This document shows, piece after piece, positions 1-8,141 of a stretch of 42,674 nucleotides of DNA (within the stretch, counting starts at the first letter, position 1; each line of letters opens with the position of its first letter). Source of the stretch: a virus; the IMG/VR virus record IMGVR_UViG_3300024518_002133, positions 1-42,674 of that record. One strand, given 5' to 3'. Below the pieces are notes generated by a model, which ran no database searches, was not told the origin of the DNA, and saw only the letters and a list, made by a program, of their open reading frames with translations. A program made the position numbers and the translations under genes.

Positions 1-162
1 AGTTAATGCTGAAATATCTAATGGCTCCGGTAAATGGAGACCTAGAGCAATGAATATATTTCTTGCAATGCTTTGTATTCATTACGCTTTGTATGATATA
101 GCACCATGGATAATAACAGTATTTGAGATTAATGTATGGATACCTCAAGACCCTGGATTTAC
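1..162. repeat. Terminal direct repeat, left copy
   Basis: Bases 1-162 match 42513-42674 at 160 of 162 positions. The differences are G127 versus A42639 and A157 versus T42669. Both fall in third codon positions of the holin gene and are synonymous (Glu GAG/GAA, Gly GGA/GGT). The repeat shows the sequence closes into a circle or is terminally redundant, with a unit of about 42,512 bp. It may be an assembly overlap rather than a physical packaging repeat. Confidence 0.93.
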
Positions 163-253
163 AGATGGATTGTTGTCAGTAATTAAACTTGGATTGGGTG
201 GATATATTTCAGGACGTAGTGTAGAAAAGGGTTTAAAGATATGGAAGTCTTAG
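1..253 (+). CDS. 3TM holin, C-terminal part (5' end is at 42394)
   Basis: This is the 3' part of a holin-like gene whose start lies at the other end of the window (42394). Joining 42394-42512 to 1-253 gives one uninterrupted 123-residue protein. The visible part has a Lys/Trp/Arg stretch (GKWRPRAMN), a first membrane segment (IFLAMLCIHYALYDIAPWII) and a second glycine-rich hydrophobic segment (LLSVIKLGLGGYISGRSVEK). This order matches the 3TM holin family known from gene-transfer agents and many phages, which permeabilises the inner membrane at lysis. In-frame codons begin at base 2. The HNH gene begins inside its last codons. The family is recognised from layout, not from a search. Confidence 0.8.
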   Translation, partial: VNAEISNGSGKWRPRAMNIFLAMLCIHYALYDIAPWIITVFEINVWIPQDPGFTDGLLSVIKLGLGGYISGRSVEKGLKIWKS

Positions 254-627
254 CAAAAGGAACCAGAAGATACGATAGATATGACAGGTACAGACTTATT
301 AAGTATAAATATACTGATTATAAATGCTGTTGTAAAAGGAAAAGCAGGACAATAGCTTTTGAATTATCTCTAGAAGAATTTACAGGTTTCTTTGATCAGA
401 ACTGTTATTATTGTGATAGAGATCCTTATAATATAACTGTTAATAAAGGTAAATCATACGTATACGAAGGAAAAGGTATGGGAATTGATAGAAAAGTAGA
501 CTCTATTGGATACACTATGAGTAACTGTGTACCTTGTTGTAAAGAATGTAACATGATGAAGAAAAGTATGAACGATAAAGAATATATAAAGCACTGTATT
601 ACAGTAGCTGCTATGTGGGAGGTTTAA
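241..627 (+). CDS. HNH endonuclease (Cys-rich, phage type)
   Basis: The 128-residue protein has a basic N-terminus and a treble-clef-like zinc site: C55-x2-C58, then GIDR at 81-84, a GYT turn, N95 and C96/C99/C100/C103 followed by N104. The order CxxC, IDR, GYT, N, CxxCN is typical of small phage HNH nucleases, with the IDR aspartate standing at the usual catalytic-His site. These act as free-standing homing enzymes or DNA-processing nucleases. The ATG overlaps the end of the holin gene by 13 nt. It is the first of three HNH-type genes here and is not similar to the other two beyond the fold. Confidence 0.78.
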   Translation: MEVLAKGTRRYDRYDRYRLIKYKYTDYKCCCKRKSRTIAFELSLEEFTGFFDQNCYYCDRDPYNITVNKGKSYVYEGKGMGIDRKVDSIGYTMSNCVPCCKECNMMKKSMNDKEYIKHCITVAAMWEV

Positions 628-631
628 AAAT

Positions 632-1135
632 ATGGAAAAAATAAAAGACATCTGGCAGGATATTACTAAGTTCTTTATTTCTAAATATGAAATGATTAAA
701 AGAATGTTATTCTGGGGGTGGAAACTTAGGAACTCTTGGGATTTCGATGCTTGCACTATCTATGAAATATTATATTTAAAACTAACTAGGATATATAATT
801 GTTTCCTGGATGATGGTCATTGTTTGTGGAACGATGATATAAATAATAAAGGAATGAGAGAATTAAGAACAGCTATTGAATTAGCAAAACGATTAAGTGA
901 GGATACTTATACCTACTATAATGAAAAACATAATGAGAAGTGGGGAAAGCCTGAATTTAGTTTTGATAACAATGTATTTAAATCAACAAGGAATAAAGTT
1001 CTTAGTAAGGAAGACAAAATACAAGAGAAAAAAGAATTTAGAATAGCTTTGAACAAAGATAATAAACAGTGTATTAATGACCAAAAAGAATTATTTAAAT
1101 TACTAAATAAAAATATTAGTTATTGGTGGGATTAG
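632..1135 (+). CDS. Conserved phage hypothetical protein
   Basis: This 167-residue charged helical protein has a WKLRNSWDFDACTIYEILYL-like core near residues 30-50, then a segment with LKLTRIYNCF and an acidic stretch. The pattern W-K-LR-(D/N)SWDFD followed by LKL-R resembles a family of unnamed proteins common in tailed phages, whose role I do not know. It has no signal peptide and no membrane span. The start lies 4 bases after the HNH stop, with a purine-rich ribosome site (GGGAGG) inside the HNH 3' end. Confidence 0.8.
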   Translation: MEKIKDIWQDITKFFISKYEMIKRMLFWGWKLRNSWDFDACTIYEILYLKLTRIYNCFLDDGHCLWNDDINNKGMRELRTAIELAKRLSEDTYTYYNEKHNEKWGKPEFSFDNNVFKSTRNKVLSKEDKIQEKKEFRIALNKDNKQCINDQKELFKLLNKNISYWWD

Positions 1136-1143
1136 GAGGCAAT

Positions 1144-1311
1144 ATGGAAAGGGTAATAGAATTTATATACCAAGACAAAGACGGAACTAAGATAATAGTA
1201 TCAATAGATGGAGATACCACATACGAGGAAGTTATTCAAAGCTTTAAGCAATTTTCTTTAGCAGTTGGATATCAGTCTGGAACAATTAAACAATATTTGG
1301 AGGTAGAATGA
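1144..1311 (+). CDS. Small hypothetical protein (55 aa)
   Basis: This is a small acidic protein starting MERVIEFIYQDKDG. I chose ATG 1144 rather than the GTG at 1123 because AGGAGG lies just upstream (1134-1139). The predicted shape is beta-strand/helix with no cysteines or membrane span. It overlaps the next gene by 4 nt, so translation is probably coupled. I do not recognise it. Confidence 0.65.
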   Translation: MERVIEFIYQDKDGTKIIVSIDGDTTYEEVIQSFKQFSLAVGYQSGTIKQYLEVE

Positions 1312-1520
1312 AGAATTTAGCTGTATTTTTAGGAGCTACTATAATATCTATTGCTTTTTGGAGTATATTAAGTAACGCTCCAAGGAATAGAAATTTAAAA
1401 CCGTTTGAAAATCTAATTAGTATAATGGAAAGAACAGGTAAAAATTGTATAACTGCCCCTATTTATTTAAGATCTAAATATTTAGGTAAGTACACACTTT
1501 GTAAAGGAGTAATAAAATGA
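1308..1520 (+). CDS. Small membrane-anchored protein (70 aa)
   Basis: The N-terminal hydrophobic segment (LAVFLGATIISIAFWSIL, about residues 4-21) is followed by a basic tail with two cysteines (C47 and C65). It looks like a signal anchor with the C-terminal part outside the cytoplasm. It overlaps its neighbours by 4 nt on each side. Its position just before the endolysin would suit an accessory lysis role (a spanin-like part was considered), but there is no diagnostic motif. Confidence 0.65.
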   Translation: MKNLAVFLGATIISIAFWSILSNAPRNRNLKPFENLISIMERTGKNCITAPIYLRSKYLGKYTLCKGVIK

Positions 1521-1822
1521 GCATATTTACACAACAAGACATTAAATTAGCAGCTAAAGCTGTTTTAGATGCTGAAATTCAAGACATTAAAGACGAGGTA
1601 ACTTTACTTATAGAGAGTTTACTTCCAGAGCAATCTACTATTAGTCTAGTAGTGACATATAAAGGAGTGGTTGAGGATTTTGATTCTGATAACGGTCTAG
1701 ATCAATTTCATGCAGCATTACATTGCACTGCATCTGGTAAATTATGTCTAATGGATCTATCTGAATGTTCTGAAAATGATATAATTATTAAAGTTAATAC
1801 ATTCTTAGAGACCTTTTCATAA
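1517..1822 (+). CDS. Hypothetical soluble protein (101 aa)
   Basis: An acidic protein with an N-terminal helix pair and a predicted beta-rich middle (STISLVVTYKGVVEDF). No signal peptide, membrane span or known motif is visible. It overlaps both neighbours (ATGA at the start, 1 nt at the end), so it belongs to the same plus-strand transcript as the lysis genes. Function not recognised. Confidence 0.65.
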   Translation: MSIFTQQDIKLAAKAVLDAEIQDIKDEVTLLIESLLPEQSTISLVVTYKGVVEDFDSDNGLDQFHAALHCTASGKLCLMDLSECSENDIIIKVNTFLETFS

Positions 1823-2049
1823 TGAAACTAGGTAAATATACCATATTAACTCTTTTAACTTTAAGTGTAATAATCCTATCTATTAGTACATATAGGTTGT
1901 ATAACATAGATCAAGAGATTAAAGATGATTATAGGTTTGAAGGCTGTTTAATTGGTATTTATAATCTAACAGGTATGGAAGAGTTTCAATTCTGTGCAGC
2001 TACTATAATTAAGTTGAATAAACAATTAAAGGAGAAATCACATGACTAA
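1822..2049 (+). CDS. Small N-terminally anchored protein (75 aa)
   Basis: It has a hydrophobic N-terminal segment (ILTLLTLSVIILSISTYRLY, about residues 8-27), then a charged domain with C42 and C58 that would face the periplasm. This resembles the type-II-anchor layout of an i-spanin, but the outer part is short and not clearly coiled coil. It lies upstream of the 216-aa protein and the endolysin, overlapping the former by 8 nt. Accessory lysis is a possibility, not a conclusion. Confidence 0.65.
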   Translation: MKLGKYTILTLLTLSVIILSISTYRLYNIDQEIKDDYRFEGCLIGIYNLTGMEEFQFCAATIIKLNKQLKEKSHD

Positions 2050-2692
2050 ACCACTATATGATGATAGAGGATTTATGAAACCTTGGGGAGAAAATGGATT
2101 ACTCTTCACTACTGAGAACTTGGTGTTAGAGATGAAAGACGGAAACCAAGATAAAATTGACTATTCAACCCTCATGACCTGTAAAGCCATAACTAATGTC
2201 TTTGATGGTTTTGACATAACTTATGGAGATGAAAATGGAAACTGGAGCCATGATAATCATACTGCTTTATTATGTGCTAGTTATATACTGGATCTACAAA
2301 TAGAGGATAAGTTCTTGTATAAAGGCTGGTATAGAAGAATTCATCCACGGGACTTAGGTTACTATTTATACCTATTCTACACCTCCAAACTACCTAAATT
2401 AGGGGTTATATCAACCTTATTAAGGGTGTTGTTAATTCCAACTGCTATAGCGATGATGGTATCATGTTATCAGCAAACTAAGGTTAGAAACGGTGTTACC
2501 TTCAATAAGACTGATGGGAAGCTCTTGGCATGGCTTAGGTTCAATACTGTACGTATGCCATTAGTAGAGAGAATATGTACATACTTAATAGAAAGGAATC
2601 CTATATTTGGTTCTTGGAAGAATGTATTTACTATATATTTTGGAGCAGATCATCCAAATAGTAACTTTGATGAAGAGGTTTATAATGATTAA
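2042..2692 (+). CDS. Conserved hypothetical protein with one membrane segment (216 aa)
   Basis: This is a soluble-looking N-terminal half (GENGLLFTTE near 17-26, then an ENGNWSHDNHTAL region), a hydrophobic segment about residues 121-142 (VISTLLRVLLIPTAIAMMVS), and a C-terminal domain rich in Trp, Arg and Phe. I recall unnamed proteins of this kind next to phage lysis genes, but know no function. The start has a GGAGAAA ribosome site. The stop overlaps the endolysin start by 8 nt, implying coupled translation. Confidence 0.72.
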   Translation: MTKPLYDDRGFMKPWGENGLLFTTENLVLEMKDGNQDKIDYSTLMTCKAITNVFDGFDITYGDENGNWSHDNHTALLCASYILDLQIEDKFLYKGWYRRIHPRDLGYYLYLFYTSKLPKLGVISTLLRVLLIPTAIAMMVSCYQQTKVRNGVTFNKTDGKLLAWLRFNTVRMPLVERICTYLIERNPIFGSWKNVFTIYFGADHPNSNFDEEVYND

Positions 2693-3134
2693 ATTACTAT
2701 TATTACTATCACTTTTACAACCTGTTTATGCTAAGAAACCAAAACACAGACATAAGCATAAGCATAAATCTAAGATTGATAAGAAGATACGTAAGTATAT
2801 AAAGAGTAAATACAGATACAAGACTACATCTGGATATAGAACTCATAAACATAATAAAAGAGTTGGTGGGGCTAGGAATTCATATCATCTATATAACAGA
2901 GCTAGGGATATAGTACCTACTAATAAGTATATGAGAAAGAAGATAATTACTGCTATTGCAGCTCATTCTCCATTATCACTTATTATATATGATACTCATC
3001 TTCACATTGATGATAGAGATATTAAGGTATGTATGGTCAAGACACCGAAGTGGTATCGATATTGTGTATTTGGTAAGGATGTCGTATATGAAGATAATAT
3101 TGGTGTTGGTATCGGTCTAGAAATTGACTTCTAG
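2685..3134 (+). CDS. Exported M15-type peptidase, endolysin
   Basis: Probable cell-wall peptidase of the zinc M15 (VanY/Peptidase_M15_3) group that cuts peptidoglycan cross-links. Residues 1-16 (MIKLLLLLSLLQPVYA) form a signal peptide, and 17-30 is an unusual Lys/His-rich run. The catalytic core has SGYRTHKHNKRVGGARNS, then S66-Y-H68 and D75 (the HxxxxxxD zinc motif), with H105-L-H107-I-D109 as the second half. I chose ATG 2685 over the earlier start because GAAGAGG lies at 2672-2678 and the signal peptide then begins at residue 1. At 149 residues it is a normal size for a single-domain enzyme. The holin lies upstream in the same strand block. Confidence 0.86.
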   Translation: MIKLLLLLSLLQPVYAKKPKHRHKHKHKSKIDKKIRKYIKSKYRYKTTSGYRTHKHNKRVGGARNSYHLYNRARDIVPTNKYMRKKIITAIAAHSPLSLIIYDTHLHIDDRDIKVCMVKTPKWYRYCVFGKDVVYEDNIGVGIGLEIDF

Positions 3135-3424
3135 TGTTGACTAGATACTTTAACAACTTTTACTGGAGGGTTCACCATGTCATCAGCTAGAGCCTTCCTT
3201 CCTCCGAAGAATAAACTTATAATAATTGCAGCAGCACCTATCAACCATTTAATAGACTGATATGCCCTGTTTATTGGATGAACTAATAGTTTTTGTTCTT
3301 TATGGTCTTCTATAATATTTTCTAATTGTGTTTCTGTTCTGATCTGGCTATCACGGATAACTCTTAACTCTTTTCTTATTTCTTCCATGATGTTAGATCT
3401 CTCTTCTGCTTTTAATACTTTCAT
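3131..3424 (-). CDS. Coiled-coil protein with C-terminal membrane segment (XhlA/holin-like candidate)
   Basis: This 97-residue protein has a long charged helix (residues 5-48, heptad-like) followed by a transmembrane segment (WLIGAAAIIISLFFGG, about 60-75) and a short polar tail. The layout resembles XhlA-type phage membrane proteins, which are linked to lysis, but this is only a resemblance. It is the last gene of the minus-strand arm. Its stop TAG and the stop of the convergent endolysin gene share the palindrome CTAG at 3131-3134. Confidence 0.7.
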   Translation of the reverse strand: MKVLKAEERSNIMEEIRKELRVIRDSQIRTETQLENIIEDHKEQKLLVHPINRAYQSIKWLIGAAAIIISLFFGGRKALADDMVNPPVKVVKVSSQH

Positions 3425-3432
3425 TACTGTTC

Positions 3433-5421
3433 CTAATATTCATGTTTATCCTTATCTCTAGGCTGTTGACCCATACTTCTCGGCACTCGTTGTTCTGGTT
3501 GAGCATTTGGTATGGTACCATTAACTCTCAGATCTTTTATCTTCTCTAATTTCTCTACATAATTAATACTTGTATCTGTTTTTAATTGCTCTTCCAATTG
3601 TTGTTTTTCTTCTGGAGAGTAAACCTTACCGTCAAAGCCTTGTCCAGGTTCAAAGAAGTCTTGTGCCTCAGGTATCTTTGAGAACTCATTTAATAAAGCA
3701 CCTATTGTACTTTCATCTTTATCTTTAAAAGCTTGTCTCAACATCTTAGCAGATTCTGGATCTACACTCTGAGCCAGAGCTATAATTGAGTCTTGTCTGG
3801 CTATAGCTGCTTTTGCACTTCTAGGTAAAGGCTCTTGCCTTATATCTGACTCAGCTACTATAGCAGCAACTTCCTCGTTGAATTGAACCATATCACCAGC
3901 ATCGGCTATTGATAGTAATCGTCTCAATGATGATTCAGCAACATTAGGTAGGGCTTCCGATAATCTTAATGAGTTAAAAGCCATTGATCTATTTACTCTT
4001 GGTGATACTGACATTTGCCTTAAGACTACAGCGGCACCTTGTGCAACAGCACTGAATTCTTTTCCTACAAAACTAGTCATCATCTTGGCTCTTGCTCCAG
4101 CCAATATATCTTTCATTATAGCATTGTCACCAAACTGCTCATGTTCTATTCCTTTTTCAAGAGAATCTTGTAAAGAAAACAAATCTGACATCTTTGATCT
4201 TAAGCCTTTAGCTGTTTTAGCTCCAGCTTCATCTGCATTATTTAATATTAAATTATCTGTTATATCGTTGAAAGCCCCTCTTAGGTCTTTCTTAACTGCA
4301 TTACTATTAGCCACTGAATCAAACTTTATATGTGAATCTAATGTCTTACGTAATTCACTTAAGCTTAAAGCATCTAGATCAGTTTCATCTAGAACTTTAC
4401 CTAGTCTTTCTCCAGCTTTATCTTTAACAATTCCAGTCTTAAGAGTAACAACATCATCTACTAATCCATTTAAGAATTCGGCATCTCTAGGTCCATTACC
4501 TTTACTTGATACTAAAGCAGATTTTAATTGCTTAGCAATATCAGATCTGTTTAATTTAACTTTAACTGATTTCAAGATCTGGTCTCTTTCAGTAGCATAC
4601 TTAGCTATTTTAGTTCCTGCTTTAGTATGAATACTTGTATATGATTCAGTAATATTATCTACTAACTTATTACCATTTACATCTGTTTCTTTACTTATTC
4701 GTTTAAGCCATTCAATAGGCTCAACACCTTTACGTTTAAGAGATTCAGCCATTTGCTTTCTAGCATTTGGAGTATTAAGTCCAATACCTTTGAATGCTCT
4801 ATTAACTATTTTTTTAGTATTTTGTATTGAAGGTAATTTACTGGCTAGCGCTCCTGCCCCACTTATGGCTCTACTTATAGTAGCCCCACCGATAACTCCT
4901 ACTCCAGTTCCCAACACTACATCCATAGCAGCATCTAAAGATACTTTATCTTCAGCTCTACCAACAGCACCAAATGCACCAAATGCACCACCGACTTTGG
5001 CTGCAGTAGCTGCTTTCTGTGCTGCACTAGCACCTTTAACAATAGCTGCACCAGGTAGTAAAAGCGATCCTGCAATACCTACTCCCATACCAACTTTATC
5101 CGCAGTAGGGTGATCTAGTTTGTTTTGAGAAAACTCAACTCTAGCTTGATCTAGGTTTTTATTATAATCATTACTTAAATCTTCAAAGGATGTATATTCT
5201 TTTTCTCCAACAAAATCAAGAGCTGTATCAATACCTGCTTCAATCTCATCAGCAAAATCTAAGGTAACTGCTTGTGAAGCTGATCTAAATCCAGCCTCTA
5301 TAGGACCTGTTGTCGCTGCTGGAGCATTGGCTTCGTTCTGCGCTTCTTCAGCAGCCAGTTCTTCTTCAGCTATTTCTTGGATTGCAATTTCTTCAATTTC
5401 AGCATCAGTCATGTCAGCCAT
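3433..5421 (-). CDS. Large internal virion / DNA-ejection-type protein (662 aa)
   Basis: The N-terminus is very acidic and Glu/Ala-rich (residues 1-38). A GFRSASQAVTLDFADEIEAG segment follows, which is common at the front of phage ejection proteins, and then an Ala/Gly-rich hydrophobic region (about 108-200, GMGVGIAGSLLLPGAAIVKG). The remainder is long helical sequence. In podoviruses such proteins leave the head with the DNA and help cross the envelope. Its place at the end of the virion gene block, next to another glycine-zipper protein, fits. It joins the preceding gene with a 1-nt TAATG overlap. Confidence 0.72.
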   Translation of the reverse strand: MADMTDAEIEEIAIQEIAEEELAAEEAQNEANAPAATTGPIEAGFRSASQAVTLDFADEIEAGIDTALDFVGEKEYTSFEDLSNDYNKNLDQARVEFSQNKLDHPTADKVGMGVGIAGSLLLPGAAIVKGASAAQKAATAAKVGGAFGAFGAVGRAEDKVSLDAAMDVVLGTGVGVIGGATISRAISGAGALASKLPSIQNTKKIVNRAFKGIGLNTPNARKQMAESLKRKGVEPIEWLKRISKETDVNGNKLVDNITESYTSIHTKAGTKIAKYATERDQILKSVKVKLNRSDIAKQLKSALVSSKGNGPRDAEFLNGLVDDVVTLKTGIVKDKAGERLGKVLDETDLDALSLSELRKTLDSHIKFDSVANSNAVKKDLRGAFNDITDNLILNNADEAGAKTAKGLRSKMSDLFSLQDSLEKGIEHEQFGDNAIMKDILAGARAKMMTSFVGKEFSAVAQGAAVVLRQMSVSPRVNRSMAFNSLRLSEALPNVAESSLRRLLSIADAGDMVQFNEEVAAIVAESDIRQEPLPRSAKAAIARQDSIIALAQSVDPESAKMLRQAFKDKDESTIGALLNEFSKIPEAQDFFEPGQGFDGKVYSPEEKQQLEEQLKTDTSINYVEKLEKIKDLRVNGTIPNAQPEQRVPRSMGQQPRDKDKHEY

Positions 5422-6611
5422 TATTTACCTCTCAATTGTTTTTTTCTTTCTTCTACTCTAGCTCTCATTTCTGGACTTAGATCTGGTCTTAGGTTTACAG
5501 ATTTCTTTGGTCCTATCTTGTTTCTAATAGTTTTTGAAAAAGTTCTTTCTTCTTCCATTAGTTGCTCTAGAGCTCTACTAGCTATTTCTGCTCTTAGAGG
5601 TTGTGTGTCTATAATACTTTTTAATTGTTCTGTTTGTTGTCTAACAACTATTTTTCTAAACTCTCTTAATTTTGCTTCGAATCTAGGGGCAGCATCTAAA
5701 GTGTTAGGTACGACTGCTCTAAGAAATTCTCTTTCTTGTTCACTAACTGTAGCACCAGAAACACTTCTTAAGTACTCAGCAATATTAGCTTCAGTCTCTA
5801 CTCTAAGTCTATCAAATCTAGGTCTATCTTTACCAAACATTGAAGCTAAATTATTAAATCTACCTTCGACTATACCGGTCTTAGGATCTCTTATATTGAA
5901 TAAGTCATCTATTCTAGTAAGGGATTTTCTAATTATATTTGCACCAGCTTGTTTAGTTTGTTGAGCAGGATCAAATTGTGCTGACTTATCAATAGATAAA
6001 TCTAGTCTTTGTTGTTTTTGTTCAAACTCTTTACCTACTCTATGCTCGAATCCTTTTCCTCGTCGTCCTTCACCTTTTTCAAGTAATGCTATTTGTTGTT
6101 TTCTAAGAGAAATATTTTCATCAGCTTGATTCAACCTTCTTTCTTCTGCAGGAGTTAGTTCATCGGCATTTGCTAATTGCTCTCTTTTAGCCTGACTTAA
6201 AGCTAATTCTTCATCTAATTTACGCTGTTCATTAACTATGGACCCACCTAATTCAGCACCTCCAACAAATCCTTCACTACCACCAATCGCAGCACCAACT
6301 AACCCACCAGCAATCTGGGGTAAGAACGCTGTAAAAGCTGCTGCAAACTTATCAGATATTGATGATCCTTCTGGATCTTTCTCTATATTTTTTGTAGCTC
6401 TTTTTAACTTCTTAGGACTTTCTATTTTCTTGACAGCTTTCTTAGCATCTTTTTCACTAAGACCTGCTTCAACAGCTACTTGCTTTGTAGGCTTAGCTGG
6501 TTGAGGCTGTGCTACAACTTCTCTAGGCTGTTCTGGTAATACACCAGTATTAGCTCTGTCTAGAATATCCATCCCTAAATTCAATTTATCTTCTACTCTC
6601 TTCTTAGCCAT
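5421..6611 (-). CDS. Internal virion protein with glycine-zipper segment (396 aa)
   Basis: This basic protein has Lys-rich residues 40-80 and a glycine-zipper hydrophobic segment (about 95-125: FAAAFTAFLPQIAGGLVGAA, then IGGSEGFVGGAELGG). A long coiled-coil region at roughly 130-215 follows. The C-terminal domain (about 225-350) includes RSVSGATVSEQEREFLRAVV, a pattern I associate with unnamed podovirus structural proteins. It is probably an ejection protein that can insert in membranes. It overlaps the GNAT gene by 8 nt upstream and the 662-aa gene by 1 nt downstream. Confidence 0.7.
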   Translation of the reverse strand: MAKKRVEDKLNLGMDILDRANTGVLPEQPREVVAQPQPAKPTKQVAVEAGLSEKDAKKAVKKIESPKKLKRATKNIEKDPEGSSISDKFAAAFTAFLPQIAGGLVGAAIGGSEGFVGGAELGGSIVNEQRKLDEELALSQAKREQLANADELTPAEERRLNQADENISLRKQQIALLEKGEGRRGKGFEHRVGKEFEQKQQRLDLSIDKSAQFDPAQQTKQAGANIIRKSLTRIDDLFNIRDPKTGIVEGRFNNLASMFGKDRPRFDRLRVETEANIAEYLRSVSGATVSEQEREFLRAVVPNTLDAAPRFEAKLREFRKIVVRQQTEQLKSIIDTQPLRAEIASRALEQLMEEERTFSKTIRNKIGPKKSVNLRPDLSPEMRARVEERKKQLRGK

Positions 6612-7059
6612 TTAAGACATCCTCGCATTTAAAATGGTTTAAATTATCGCTCTTAACCATCATCGTCATATTTGATCCAACTACCTGAAAACCTAAATAT
6701 TTGTATAAGTCTTCTAAATGTTTGGCATTCTTTTGTGTATTATCAAAGCTTGTTATAATTGTAGTAGCTTTGCTTTCTTTAGCTAGTTCCAGTATTCCCT
6801 CACTAACCATTTGTATTGCTAGATTTTTATCTGATCTAGCAGCATTCTTATCACACACAAGCCATTCGAAATGACCTATGCTAGAGTTACTTGTATAAAG
6901 AAACCCTGCAGCCACGTCTTTACCGTCTAGGCTTATTATTATTCCTGTCTTTGGAAGTTGCTCTAACGGGCACGGGCACCAATCCCATTGTTCCCACCAA
7001 CTCACTAATAAATTGTAATCCACGTTTCCAAATCTTCGCTTCGATATTGTTGCAAACAC
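6604..7059 (-). CDS. GNAT-type N-acetyltransferase
   Basis: This 151-residue protein has the layout of small phage GNAT proteins: an N-terminal YNLLVSWWEQWDWCPCPLEQ segment with LPKTGIII, a central VAAGFLY strand, an HFEWLVCDKNAARSDK acyl-CoA-site-like region, and a late LYKYLGFQVV motif typical of the GNAT fold. It would transfer an acyl group to an unknown protein or small-molecule target. The start is GTG 7059, set by a perfect AGGAGG 8 nt upstream. Its first 140 nt lie inside the 3' end of the Hint-domain gene in another frame. Similar acetyltransferases commonly sit among podovirus tail genes. Confidence 0.82.
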   Translation of the reverse strand: MFATISKRRFGNVDYNLLVSWWEQWDWCPCPLEQLPKTGIIISLDGKDVAAGFLYTSNSSIGHFEWLVCDKNAARSDKNLAIQMVSEGILELAKESKATTIITSFDNTQKNAKHLEDLYKYLGFQVVGSNMTMMVKSDNLNHFKCEDVLNG

Positions 7060-8131
7060 CTTTAATACCTCCTATACTATATGGTGTTGAAAAATCAGCC
7101 AACGTTTGACCATTGATCTCTATCTCACCATTATCACAGTATATATTGTATACCGGTTGTACTTCCATATCCAGTTTAATCGCTTCTAATGAGTTTTCAA
7201 CTTCTAGCCATCTACCTGATTCATTAACAACATGCTTTGCTGTAATTGTAATTCCTCTCCACATATAGAAGTCTGTTCCAACTCCCATGCCTGTAATACC
7301 CACGACATTACCATTACTTAACACGTCACCAGGAATAAGATCCTGTATAGCTTTTTTACCTTCTGTAGTGTCTATCATAGTATCTGCTGGAAAACATGAT
7401 GGAGCTTGTACTTGAGCAGCTCTAACAGAAGCTGCTGATGCTGCTGCAGCTCCTCTTTCAGCACTACCGATTTGAGCAAAACCCAGACCAGATTGTAATA
7501 ATATATTCTTTTCAGCTGCTTGTTGACTTAAATCAAATTGAGCTATGTCACCTTGGGCTTTACCTAGGTTTTGTACACCTTCTACTCTAGCGGCTCTATC
7601 AGCTATTGTAAGGTCTCTTTCGAACTGAGCCTTCTGCTGAAGTCCACCTAGCTGAACGTCTCTCTGTTGAGCACCTGCTGCCCCACCTTTAAGACCTGAT
7701 CTAGACTGAGCTCTTTGTAATTGTCTTGACGCAGTCTGAGTACCTTGATTAATTCCTGATAATGCACTATCTCTTCTGGCTGATAATTCTTCTGCAGAAA
7801 AACCTTGACTAAGATCTTCTAGTCTACCCATAGTACGTGAAATACCTTCATTCTCACCAAGTCGTCCTAAACCTTCTTCACCTAGAACGTTTGATCCAAA
7901 CCTAGCACCGGCTTTAATATCTGAACCCATAGGTCCCTCTACTCCAGCGCTTAACTTATCTGCTCTTATCTCTGCTTCAGACTTAGGTAATGCTGCTTTA
8001 GCTGCTGCTGCTTTCCTAGCTTCTTCGGCTGCTTTTGCCGTGGCTGCTTGTTGTGCCTCTGCTTGGACTCTAGCCCTGTTTAATGCCGCTGCTGTTGCGT
8101 TGTTTGTTTGTTGACTTGCTCCACCACCCAT
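6920..8131 (-). CDS. Virion protein with C-terminal Hint (hedgehog/intein-like) domain
   Basis: Residues 1-240 are Ala/Gln-rich and helical, like internal or tail-hub virion proteins. Residues 246-350 form a Hint-type domain: a nucleophile-type C246 in SCFPADTMIDTTEGKK, the block LIPGDVLSNGNVVGI, the TxxH-like ITAKHVV (H300), and a closing EIEINGQTLADFSTP. Hint domains cut the bond before their first Cys. The C-terminal His-Asn plus Cys/Ser of splicing inteins is absent, so cleavage without splicing is expected. The last 46 residues are read from DNA that also encodes the start of the GNAT gene, and look incidental. Cleavage would release the first ~245 residues. Confidence 0.78.
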   Translation of the reverse strand: MGGGASQQTNNATAAALNRARVQAEAQQAATAKAAEEARKAAAAKAALPKSEAEIRADKLSAGVEGPMGSDIKAGARFGSNVLGEEGLGRLGENEGISRTMGRLEDLSQGFSAEELSARRDSALSGINQGTQTASRQLQRAQSRSGLKGGAAGAQQRDVQLGGLQQKAQFERDLTIADRAARVEGVQNLGKAQGDIAQFDLSQQAAEKNILLQSGLGFAQIGSAERGAAAASAASVRAAQVQAPSCFPADTMIDTTEGKKAIQDLIPGDVLSNGNVVGITGMGVGTDFYMWRGITITAKHVVNESGRWLEVENSLEAIKLDMEVQPVYNIYCDNGEIEINGQTLADFSTPYSIGGIKGVCNNIEAKIWKRGLQFISELVGTMGLVPVPVRATSKDRNNNKPRR

Positions 8132-8141
8132 AATATCTTCC

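Noticed and set aside
454-756. 100-aa minus-strand frame
   Set aside because: Shadow of the HNH and 167-aa genes, no ribosome site, composition of an antisense frame.
4085-5113. Plus-strand frames opposite the large ejection protein
   Set aside because: Hydrophobic, Leu/Ser/Pro-rich antisense products of the real minus-strand gene.
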